From positions 1 through 15,077 of the forward strand of contig JACQGS010000308.1 in assembly GCA_016199405.1 (NCBI GenBank): DNA of 15,077 nt. The letters run 5' to 3'. Shown here one piece after another: positions 7,446-13,096 of this stretch. Positions within the stretch are counted from its first letter, which is position 1; each line of letters opens with the position of its first letter. The DNA is from Chloroflexota bacterium. Its GTDB lineage: Bacteria > Chloroflexota > Anaerolineae > UBA4142. A program made the position numbers and the translations under genes. Under the pieces are notes generated by a model. That model had not been told where the DNA came from, searched no databases, and saw only the letters and a list, made by a program, of their open reading frames with translations.

Positions 7446-7460
7446 GTGTGTGCGCGAGGA

Positions 7461-7482
7461 GTTCGCACGCCCACGTGCGAAC
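7461..7482 (+). promoter_or_regulatory. Hairpin in the leader of the NACHT target gene
   Basis: GTTCGCACG (7461-7469) and CGTGCGAAC (7474-7482) form a perfect 9-bp stem with loop CCCA. No T run follows, so it is not a standard terminator. It ends directly before the AAAGGA Shine-Dalgarno (7483-7488) of the gene at 7498, where it could influence translation or mRNA stability. Confidence 0.55.
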
Positions 7483-7497
7483 AAAGGATAACACAAT

Positions 7498-10400
7498 ATG
7501 GATCCTTTCATTTTACAATTAGCCGGCGCGTTAGCGATTGGCATTGCAACCGTCGGCAACAAGTTGATTGAAAAAGCCGTCGTTGAGCCGTTGCTCAAGC
7601 CCGCCGCTGAAAAAATCAAACTGGGTCTGGAAGCGCACATCAAGCCGGATAAGCGGGATGCAGAGATTGCGCAGGCGATCCGGCAAGCGGCAAAAGATGC
7701 CGCGAAAAATAAAGACGATTCGGTCGCCGTGAAATACATGCAACGGTTGAGTTTGCAAATGCTTGCCGAGCCGGAGAACGCCGGACTCCGCGATGAAATT
7801 GTCCGGCTAATGCTTCTGGTTTCGTCGGCGGATGACGCAGACATTATCCCCGCGCTACTTTTGCAAAATTTGCGCTTGTCCTCTGACCAACGCCCCGCGC
7901 TCGCCACTTTCCTTTTTTACCTGCGCCAGCGATTGAATGCGCTCGAAGATTTTCAGCCGTTGTTTGAAGCCGCACACGATCAACGCGTAGAGAACGCGCT
8001 GCGGCAAATGGAGACTGACCTCTCAACACTGTCACGCACGGTTGAAAATACCGCCGATGGGAAAGCCCTCCGCGTCCGGGAGGTCAAAGCGGATTGGAAC
8101 CCTGAATTGTATTTGAAATATCTCGCCGCCGAATGTAATCGCTTGAATCTGAGCGCGGTCGATCCGAATGAAATTAAAGCGAGCGGGCGAGGCACGGTTT
8201 CTCTCATTGACGTTTACACCGATCTCGAAGTGACGACGCCGGTGCGCGAGGATCAGGCGGAAAAGAAATCGCCGCGCGCGCGCAAACCGATGGCAGAGGA
8301 GATGCTTGCGCGCGGCGAGGCGCGGCGAATGACCGCGCTGGAAGCGGTGGCGCAACCGGACAAACAATGCATTGTGCTGTTGGGCGATCCCGGTGGCGGG
8401 AAATCCACATTCGTAAATTATCTCGCGTACGCGTTGGCGATGGAGCAACTTGAGCCAAAGGCAAAATGGTTAGCGCGACTCACCGGCTGGAAACTGGAGA
8501 AACTCGTCCCCGTCCGCGTCATTCTGCGCGAATTCATCGCATGGGCAGGCGCGGACCGTAAAGCCAACGCGCAAGCGTTGTGGGACTTTATCGCGGAGGA
8601 ATTAACGGGCGCGGGTCACGAAAAGCATTTCGATCCGCTGAAAGAGCATTTACTGCAAAAGGGCGGCATCGTTTTGCTGGATGGCTTGGACGAAGTGGCG
8701 GACGCCCACGCGCGACGCGAGTTTGTCAAGAAGGTTGTTCAAAATTTCGCGCAAGCGTGCCCGTTGGTTCGTCTCGTGGTCACTTCGCGCCCGTACGCTT
8801 ATCGTGACGAAAAATGGAAACTCGAAGCGTTTGAAGAACATTCGCTCGCGCCCTTCAGCGCTGAACAGATCGAAAAGTTTGTGCACGCGTGGTACAACAA
8901 GATGCAAGAGATCGGTCAAGTGAATGCGGACAAAGTCAATCTAAACGTGAACGCGCTCATCCACGCGTGCGCTCGCCCGGATTTGCGCAAGTTGGCGGAG
9001 CGCCCGCTGTTACTGACTTTGATGGCGACTCTGCATACGTGGCGCGCGGGCCAATTGCCGGATGACCGCGCCACTTTATATCAAGATTGCGTCAATTTGA
9101 TGCTCGCGCACTGGGAAGAGGCGCGGCGGCAAAAACAGAGCGGCGTCGAGCAAATCGAAAAAGGCATTTTGCAGACGCTTGGCATTACGCAAACGAATTT
9201 GCAAAAAGCGCTCAGTCAAGTGGCTTTCGACGCGCATACGCGGCAAGCGCAAGCGCAAAACCGAAACGTAGACACGGCGGATATAAGCGCGGATGAACTG
9301 CGCCGGTCGCTCGTCCCCGCGCTCCAAAATGATTGGAACAAGGCGAACGCGCTGATTCAGTACATTCAAACGCGCGCCGGGCTGATCTTTGAAAAAAGTC
9401 CGGACTCGGAAACCAGTCCGGGCGTCTATTCTTTTTCGCATCGCACCTTTCAAGAGTTCCTCGCCGCATGCTATTTGACGGGCAAAAAAACACCGGAGGA
9501 TCTCGCAAACTTGGTCAGGCAAGATCGCGATTGGTGGCGCGAAGTATTCTTGCTGGCGGTTGGTCGCGCCGAAGGATTTCACGCTGTTGCGATTATCAAT
9601 GCATTGTGTCCGCGCCCCTATCGTCGCGAGAGTTCCATTGCCGATGCCGATGCGTACGCCGCCGCGCTTGCCGCTCAGGGCGCGGCAGAAATTCATCTAC
9701 ACACAAGTCTCGAGGATTCACCCACCAATCAAGAAACGCTGGCGAAACTCCAGCATTGGCTCGTCGCGATCATCACGCAAGGCGCGTTACCTCTAAAGGA
9801 ACGCGCCGAAGCCGCGCGTACCTTGAGCGCGCTCGGCGACCTGCGCGGTGATGTGATATCCGAAATTTCCGTGACGCTTGCTGTTCCCGCCGGCGAATTC
9901 ATAATGGGGAGCAACGACTATGACAACGAAAAGCCACCGCATCGCGTAACGCTGAAAGAATATCGCATCGGAAAATATCCCGTAACGAATTCTCAGTTCC
10001 GGCGTTTCATTGATGCTGGCGGCTATCAGACGAAAGCATTGTGGACGGATGCCGGCTGGGAGTGGCGGGAGAAAAATTCAGTTGCGAAACCGGATTATTG
10101 GGATGATCCGCAATGGAATTTAGAAAATCATCCGGTTGTGGGCGTTTCTTGGTATGAGTCCGTCGCGTACTGCAACTGGCTGACAGAAACGAATCCGGGA
10201 AGAGAATTTCGTTTGCCGACCGAAGCCGAATGGGAAAAAGCCGCGCGCGGTCCTTCGACCAGCTCAGGAGACTTGCGCGAATATCCTTGGGTTGGCGATT
10301 TCGACCCGGAAAAGGCGAACACGGCTGAAAGTGGCATTGGACGAACAACGGCGGTTGGATTATTCCCGCGCGGCGCATCACAGTACGGCGCATTGGATAT

Positions 10401-10653
10401 GGCAGGCAATGTGTGGGAGTGGTGCAGTAGTCGTTGGGGAAAAAACTGGGAGAAACCTGATTTCAAGTATCCATATCGTCTTGAAGATGGTAGAGAGGAT
10501 TTGAAATCTAATGACCTCCGCGTCTTGCGCGGCGGCGCGTGGGACTACAATCAGGGCAACGCGCGCTGTGCGAACCGCGGCGGGAGCAGTCCTCACGACC
10601 GTAACGACAGCGTGGGTTTTCGGGTTGCCGAGTCGTTCTCCAAAAGCACTTGA
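7498..10653 (+). CDS. NACHT NTPase fused to FGE/C-type-lectin-like domain; DGR variable target protein
   Basis: A 1051-aa NLR-like STAND protein. Residues 1-180 are mainly helical, with a hydrophobic start (8-29) and no recognised effector fold. The NACHT domain runs from about 288: Walker A 'GDPGGGKST' (296-304), Walker B 'IVLLDGLDEV' (391-400), 'VVTSRP' (427-432), and the family's C-terminal 'YSFSHRTFQEFLAACYL' (644-660). A short helical linker leads to a SUMF1/FGE-sulfatase domain (about 793-1046), which has 'PAGEFIMGS', 'YPVTNSQF', 'LPTEAEWEKAARG', 'MAGNVWEWC', 'RVLRGGAW' and 'VGFRVAES'. The last 38 residues (1009-1046) are the variable repeat. The formylglycine-forming cysteine pair is not apparent, so a C-type-lectin-like binding role is more likely than catalysis. 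An AAAGGA Shine-Dalgarno lies 9 nt before the ATG. NACHT/STAND proteins typically oligomerise after ligand sensing; here the sensor tip is the diversified part. A role in defence or recognition of self/non-self is inferred. Confidence 0.9.
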   Translation: MDPFILQLAGALAIGIATVGNKLIEKAVVEPLLKPAAEKIKLGLEAHIKPDKRDAEIAQAIRQAAKDAAKNKDDSVAVKYMQRLSLQMLAEPENAGLRDEIVRLMLLVSSADDADIIPALLLQNLRLSSDQRPALATFLFYLRQRLNALEDFQPLFEAAHDQRVENALRQMETDLSTLSRTVENTADGKALRVREVKADWNPELYLKYLAAECNRLNLSAVDPNEIKASGRGTVSLIDVYTDLEVTTPVREDQAEKKSPRARKPMAEEMLARGEARRMTALEAVAQPDKQCIVLLGDPGGGKSTFVNYLAYALAMEQLEPKAKWLARLTGWKLEKLVPVRVILREFIAWAGADRKANAQALWDFIAEELTGAGHEKHFDPLKEHLLQKGGIVLLDGLDEVADAHARREFVKKVVQNFAQACPLVRLVVTSRPYAYRDEKWKLEAFEEHSLAPFSAEQIEKFVHAWYNKMQEIGQVNADKVNLNVNALIHACARPDLRKLAERPLLLTLMATLHTWRAGQLPDDRATLYQDCVNLMLAHWEEARRQKQSGVEQIEKGILQTLGITQTNLQKALSQVAFDAHTRQAQAQNRNVDTADISADELRRSLVPALQNDWNKANALIQYIQTRAGLIFEKSPDSETSPGVYSFSHRTFQEFLAACYLTGKKTPEDLANLVRQDRDWWREVFLLAVGRAEGFHAVAIINALCPRPYRRESSIADADAYAAALAAQGAAEIHLHTSLEDSPTNQETLAKLQHWLVAIITQGALPLKERAEAARTLSALGDLRGDVISEISVTLAVPAGEFIMGSNDYDNEKPPHRVTLKEYRIGKYPVTNSQFRRFIDAGGYQTKALWTDAGWEWREKNSVAKPDYWDDPQWNLENHPVVGVSWYESVAYCNWLTETNPGREFRLPTEAEWEKAARGPSTSSGDLREYPWVGDFDPEKANTAESGIGRTTAVGLFPRGASQYGALDMAGNVWEWCSSRWGKNWEKPDFKYPYRLEDGREDLKSNDLRVLRGGAWDYNQGNARCANRGGSSPHDRNDSVGFRVAESFSKST
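10251..10269 (+). repeat. Short dispersed-repeat-like insert within the FGE domain
   Basis: TCCTTCGACCAGCTCAGGA is one base from a short sequence (TCCTTCGACAAGCTCAGGA) that I recall as a widely dispersed repeat in environmental bacterial genomes. It is read in frame as P-S-T-S-S-G-D (919-925), right after 'EWEKAARG', where related FGE domains normally pass directly to 'REYPWG'. Confidence 0.4.
10523..10635 (+). repeat. DGR variable repeat (VR)
   Basis: 113 bp at the 3' end of the NACHT-FGE gene, aligned without gaps to the TR at a constant offset of 1721. There are 99 identities and 14 differences, all opposite TR adenines: 10543, 10546, 10554, 10556, 10579, 10580, 10582, 10586, 10589, 10593, 10597, 10606, 10610 and 10632. 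Changed residues relative to TR are Asp1016, Tyr1017, Gly1020, Gly1028, Gly1029, Ser1030, Ser1031, Asp1034, Asp1037 and Ser1038; Gln1019, Pro1032 and Glu1045 codons change silently. The invariant 21 bp at 10611-10631 at the 3' end is where an initiation-of-mutagenic-homing element would lie. Identity ends at 10636. Confidence 0.97.
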
Positions 10654-10654
10654 T

Positions 10655-10681
10655 TTCTGTTTTCTGATTTTCTGAATTCTG
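10655..10681 (+). repeat. TTCTG periodic repeat downstream of the VR gene
   Basis: Four TTCTG units at 10655, 10662, 10670 and 10677 (spacing 7, 8, 7), directly after the stop codon of the variable protein. They form a T-rich tract between the VR and the 10689-10707 hairpin. Confidence 0.6.
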
Positions 10682-10688
10682 CGGGGGA

Positions 10689-10707
10689 CTGGGGGCTCCG
10701 CCCCCAG
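10689..10707 (+). promoter_or_regulatory. Hairpin downstream of the VR, in the RT leader
   Basis: CTGGGGGC (10689-10696) and GCCCCCAG (10700-10707) form a perfect 8-bp, nearly all-GC stem with loop TCC. In characterised DGRs a short stem-loop downstream of the VR helps target recognition during retrohoming. This one has the right size but sits 53 nt beyond the VR, further than in the Bordetella phage. It ends 13 nt before the reverse-transcriptase ATG and could also limit its translation. Confidence 0.6.
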
Positions 10708-10720
10708 CGAAATTTTTCGA

Positions 10721-11815
10721 ATGAAAATCTACACCGATCTTTACCCGCGCATTTGCGATTTTGAAAACCTACGGCTCGCGTATCGCGCCGCGCGCAAGGG
10801 CAAGCGCGACAAGCAGCAGGTTGTCGCCTTTGAATTCGAAGCCGAATCGGAATTGATTCGTCTGCGCGACGAATTGATTTCCAGAACGTACAAGCCCGGC
10901 GCGTACGCAAATTTTCGTTTGGAGGACCGCAAACGTCGGCTGATCAGCGCCGCGCCCTTCCGCGACCGCGTCGTGCATCACGCGCTCTGCCAAATCATCG
11001 AGCCGCTGTTCGAGCGGCAATTCATTTTTGATTCGTACGCCAACCGCATTGGCAAAGGCACGCACCGCGCGCTGGATCGCGCGCAGAAATTTTGCCGCCG
11101 CTATCGCTACGTTTTTCAAGGCGACCTCGTCCAGTTTTTTCCCTCGGTTGACCACGCGATTTTGCGCGGCATTCTCGCGCAAACGATTGCGGACGACGAG
11201 ACATTGGGGCTGATTGATCAGATTCTCGCCAGCGGCGCTTACATTCACACGGATGAATACCGGATGCAATGGTTTCCCGGCGACGATCTCTTCGCCGTCA
11301 ATCGTCCGCGCGGCTTGCCCATCGGCAATCTCACGTCGCAGTTTTGGGGCAATGTTTATCTCACCGCGTTGGATCAATTCGTCAAGCGGGAATTGAAATG
11401 CCACGCGTACGTTCGTTATGTGGATGATTTTCTGCTCTTTGTCGACGACAAGCGGACGTTGTGGGAATGGAAAGAACGCGTAGCAGATTTCCTGCAATCT
11501 TTGCGGCTCGTAATGCACCCGCGCAAGAGCGTCGTTTATCCGGCGCACACCGGCATTCCGTTTTTGGGCTGGCGCATTTTCCGAACGCATCGCCGTTTGA
11601 AGCGCGAGAACGTACGCGATTTTTCGCGCCGGTTTCGCCGGCAGACTGCCGCGTATCAGCGCGGCGAAATTTCTCTCGCCGACTTGAGTGTTTCAACTCA
11701 ATCGTGGATCGCGCACGCCGCGCACGGCGATACCTATCGCTTGCGCGCGCGATTGTTTCGCGCCATGCCAATCACGTTCGCGACTAATTCCCTCTCCCTA
11801 TCAGGGAGAGGGTGA
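10721..11815 (+). CDS. DGR reverse transcriptase
   Basis: A 364-aa group-II-intron-like reverse transcriptase of the diversity-generating type. Visible: the family N-terminus 'YPRICDFENLRLAYRAARKG' (9-28), 'RLISAAPFRDRVVHHAL' (73-89), motif A 'GDLVQFFPSVDH' with Asp135 (134-145), the DGR-type 'GLPIGNLTSQFWGNVYL' (198-214, containing the IG-x3-SQ signature), the catalytic 'YVRYVDDFLLF' (Asp235, Asp236) and the 'HPRKS'/'FLGWRIF' thumb-side segments. No maturase or endonuclease domain is present. It copies the TR RNA into adenine-mutagenised cDNA, with Avd. No Shine-Dalgarno precedes the ATG at 10721 and a GC hairpin lies just upstream, which suggests low expression. The last residues (SLSLSGRG) come from a palindromic element at 11790-11812, so the C-terminus is not native-looking. 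The Avd gene follows after 29 nt. Confidence 0.96.
   Translation: MKIYTDLYPRICDFENLRLAYRAARKGKRDKQQVVAFEFEAESELIRLRDELISRTYKPGAYANFRLEDRKRRLISAAPFRDRVVHHALCQIIEPLFERQFIFDSYANRIGKGTHRALDRAQKFCRRYRYVFQGDLVQFFPSVDHAILRGILAQTIADDETLGLIDQILASGAYIHTDEYRMQWFPGDDLFAVNRPRGLPIGNLTSQFWGNVYLTALDQFVKRELKCHAYVRYVDDFLLFVDDKRTLWEWKERVADFLQSLRLVMHPRKSVVYPAHTGIPFLGWRIFRTHRRLKRENVRDFSRRFRRQTAAYQRGEISLADLSVSTQSWIAHAAHGDTYRLRARLFRAMPITFATNSLSLSGRG
11790..11812 (+). repeat. CCCTCTCCCT palindrome at the RT 3' end
   Basis: CCCTCTCCCT (11790-11799) and AGGGAGAGGG (11803-11812) form a perfect 10-bp stem with a 3-nt loop. A related palindrome lies at 12522-12546. It overlaps the last codons of the reverse transcriptase and its stop codon. 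No T run follows, so it is better read as a dispersed palindromic repeat than a terminator. Confidence 0.6.
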
Positions 11816-11844
11816 GGGTAAATACCTTTTGAGAGGAGGCTTGA

Positions 11845-12192
11845 TTGCCCGATTCCCCGATCTTCGCCAAAGTCTACGATTTGTTACTCTGGCTTGTGCC
11901 GCGCACTTTGAAATTTCCGCGCGAGCAGCGTTTTATTCTCGCGAGCCGGCTTCAGTCTGCCGCGTTCAATCTTCAGCGCGCGCTGTTGCAGGCGGTCAAA
12001 GCGAATGATGTTCCCGCCCAATCCGCCGCGTTGCGTCAAGCCGATGTCGAACTCGCGGATCTGCGCTTGAATCTGCGGCTCTCGAATGATCTGAGTCTAC
12101 TTGATGCGCGCGGCTACGAACACGTCGCGCGGATTACCGATGAAATTGGTCGTTTGCTCGGAGGGTGGCAGAAAAAAACGGTTTCAGTTTGA
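11845..12192 (+). CDS. avd: DGR accessory variability determinant (Avd-like, four-helix bundle)
   Basis: A 115-aa basic, almost wholly helical protein. Its 'YDLLLWLVPRTLKFPREQRF' start and 'ILASRLQSAAFNLQRALLQA' second helix match the Avd/23S-intervening-sequence four-helix-bundle family. Avd forms a pentamer that binds the reverse transcriptase and the template RNA and is required for mutagenic retrohoming in the model DGR. The start is TTG at 11845, chosen because GAGAGGAGG (11831-11839) lies 5 nt upstream and the family N-terminus fits; no upstream ATG is available in frame. It sits 29 nt after the reverse transcriptase and about 50 nt before the TR. Its size is normal for the family and no defect is seen. 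Confidence 0.9.
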   Translation: MPDSPIFAKVYDLLLWLVPRTLKFPREQRFILASRLQSAAFNLQRALLQAVKANDVPAQSAALRQADVELADLRLNLRLSNDLSLLDARGYEHVARITDEIGRLLGGWQKKTVSV

Positions 12193-12510
12193 TGCGGCAT
12201 CATTGAGCATGCTCGCTCGTTGGTGTGGGGTTGGGTCGAAAAATCTTGCGCGGCGGCGCGTGGAACAACAATCAAGACAACGCGCGCTGTGCGAACCGCA
12301 ACAGGAACAATCCACACAACCGTAACAACAACGTGGGTTTTCGGGTTGCCGAATCGGGCTCCCCAATTTTGCCAGAAATGCGGCGGGTCATCGGACGCGC
12401 CGCCGCGGCTTTTGGAGAACGACAGGCCTGATCCCGGCTGTGCTTTCGTTTTTCGCAAAGCCAGCCAAAGAAAAAAAGCCCCGCTTCCTCTGAAAAAGTT
12501 GAAGCGGGGC
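12193..12510 (+). ncRNA. Likely DGR template RNA
   Basis: The 286-bp gene-free stretch between Avd and the terminator stem contains the TR and has no convincing coding frame. It begins with a perfect 10-bp palindrome GAGCATGCTC (12205-12214), passes through the TR (12244-12356), then a hairpin at 12436-12466 (GGCTG, one unpaired T, GCTTT pairing with AAAGC and CAGCC), and ends in the terminator stem at 12478-12510. In known DGRs, RNA flanking the TR, especially downstream, is needed for priming and Avd/RT binding. Exact RNA ends are inferred, and it may be processed from the operon transcript. Confidence 0.55.
12244..12356 (+). repeat. DGR template repeat (TR)
   Basis: 113 bp matching the VR at 99 positions, with all 14 mismatches at TR adenines (32 adenines in total). 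In the frame of the target it reads as an Asn-rich version of the variable segment (for example AWNNNQDN and NNPHNRNNN). This is the typical design in which AAC/AAT codons give many substitutions without stop codons. Five more adenines (12239-12243) directly 5' align with CCGCG in the VR gene, so the true 5' boundary may be slightly earlier. Confidence 0.97.
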
Positions 12511-12519
12511 AGTTGTTTT
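12478..12519. terminator. Bidirectional intrinsic terminator between the DGR and the convergent CoA-binding gene
   Basis: GCCCCGCTTC (12478-12487) and GAAGCGGGGC (12501-12510) form a perfect 10-bp stem with a 13-nt loop. Seven A residues precede it (a T7 tail when read on the minus strand), and a T-rich tail follows on the plus strand. It suits both the DGR transcript and the minus-strand gene ending at 12623. Confidence 0.85.
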
Positions 12520-12521
12520 CT

Positions 12522-12546
12522 CCCCTCTCCTTTCTTGGGAGAGGGG
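12522..12546. repeat. CCCCTCTCC palindrome, related to 11790-11812
   Basis: CCCCTCTCC (12522-12530) and GGAGAGGGG (12538-12546) form a 9-bp stem with a 7-nt loop. It shares the CCCTCTCC core with the element at the end of the reverse-transcriptase gene, so the two copies bracket the Avd-TR segment. Confidence 0.6.
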
Positions 12547-12610
12547 TCGCAAAGCATCACACAATTGAGTTGGTGCTCAGAAATGCGATTGCGTGTGTGA
12601 TGATTTGCGA
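12547..12610. repeat. 64-bp element with 17-bp inverted repeats
   Basis: TCGCAAAGCATCACACA (12547-12563) and TGTGTGATGATTTGCGA (12594-12610) are reverse complements with one mismatch (16 of 17), around a 30-bp centre. It starts immediately after the 12522-12546 palindrome. It could be a tiny MITE-like element or a long RNA hairpin. No target-site duplication is obvious, and nothing else is seen up to 12622. Confidence 0.6.
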
Positions 12611-12622
12611 AAGGGGGTGAGG

Positions 12623-13030
12623 TTATCCAAACAGCCGCTGATATTCAATCAGCATACACAAATCCACGACCGTTGCAATGCCGGCTTGCTCCGCGCGTTT
12701 CGCCGCGTCCGGATTGACCGCGCCGATCTGCATCCACACATAGCGCGCGCCGATTTGGATGGCGTCCTCGACAATCGGCGGCACGTCCGCCGGCGGACGA
12801 AAGATGACGACGAGATCAATTTTCACTTCGCGCGGAATCGATCGCAAATCCGGATACGCCTTCTCGCCCAAGGCTTCGGTCACCGCCGGATTCACCGGAA
12901 TAATTTTGTATTTGAGTTGTTGCAAATACTGCGGCACGTAAAACCCCGGTCGTTCTTCTTTTGTCGAAAAGCCGACGACCGCGATCGTTTTCACCGTCTT
13001 GAATAGTTCGCGCATTTCTTTGTCATTCAT
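12623..13030 (-). CDS. CoA-binding domain protein (YccU-like)
   Basis: A 135-aa single-domain Rossmann protein of the CoA-binding/YccU family. The nucleotide-binding start is 'TIAVVGFSTKEERPGFYVPQ' (15-34), followed by 'YKIIPVNP' (41-48), 'DLVVIFRPPADVPPIVEDAI', 'YVWMQIGAVN' (97-106) and the closing 'VVDLCMLIEYQRL' (121-133). The family shares the fold of the succinyl-CoA synthetase alpha N-domain, but its role is unknown. The ATG at 13030 is chosen over one 24 nt upstream because AAGGA lies 6 nt before it. It is convergent to the DGR and shares the bidirectional terminator at 12478-12519. It lies 60 bp after the histidine kinase on the same strand, with a heptamer repeat in between. Confidence 0.9.
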   Translation of the reverse strand: MNDKEMRELFKTVKTIAVVGFSTKEERPGFYVPQYLQQLKYKIIPVNPAVTEALGEKAYPDLRSIPREVKIDLVVIFRPPADVPPIVEDAIQIGARYVWMQIGAVNPDAAKRAEQAGIATVVDLCMLIEYQRLFG

Positions 13031-13054
13031 CTCAAATCCTTTTAGTTGTGGCAT

Positions 13055-13096
13055 GTGACTTGCGACCTGTGCCCTGCCACGTGTCCCTTGTCACTT
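13055..13096. repeat. Degenerate heptamer tandem repeat
   Basis: Six consecutive 7-mers (GTGACTT, GCGACCT, GTGCCCT, GCCACGT, GTCCCTT, GTCACTT) follow a G-[TC]-[GC]-[AC]-C-N-T pattern. They fill the spacer between the histidine kinase and the CoA-binding gene and run into the last codons of the kinase. Confidence 0.6.

Noticed and set aside
6834..7907. Long minus-strand open frame of 357 codons
   Set aside because: It is antisense to the S51-like and NACHT genes, rich in Arg/Ala as expected for a shadow frame in GC-rich DNA, with no family motif.
10769..11590. Long minus-strand open frame opposite the reverse transcriptase
   Set aside because: Shadow of the well-supported RT coding frame; no recognisable domain or start signal.
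12225..12431. Open frame containing the Asn-rich sequence, resembling a small FGE-like protein
   Set aside because: It is the DGR template repeat read in the target frame, starts at a GTG without a Shine-Dalgarno, and loses all FGE similarity outside the 113-bp repeat.
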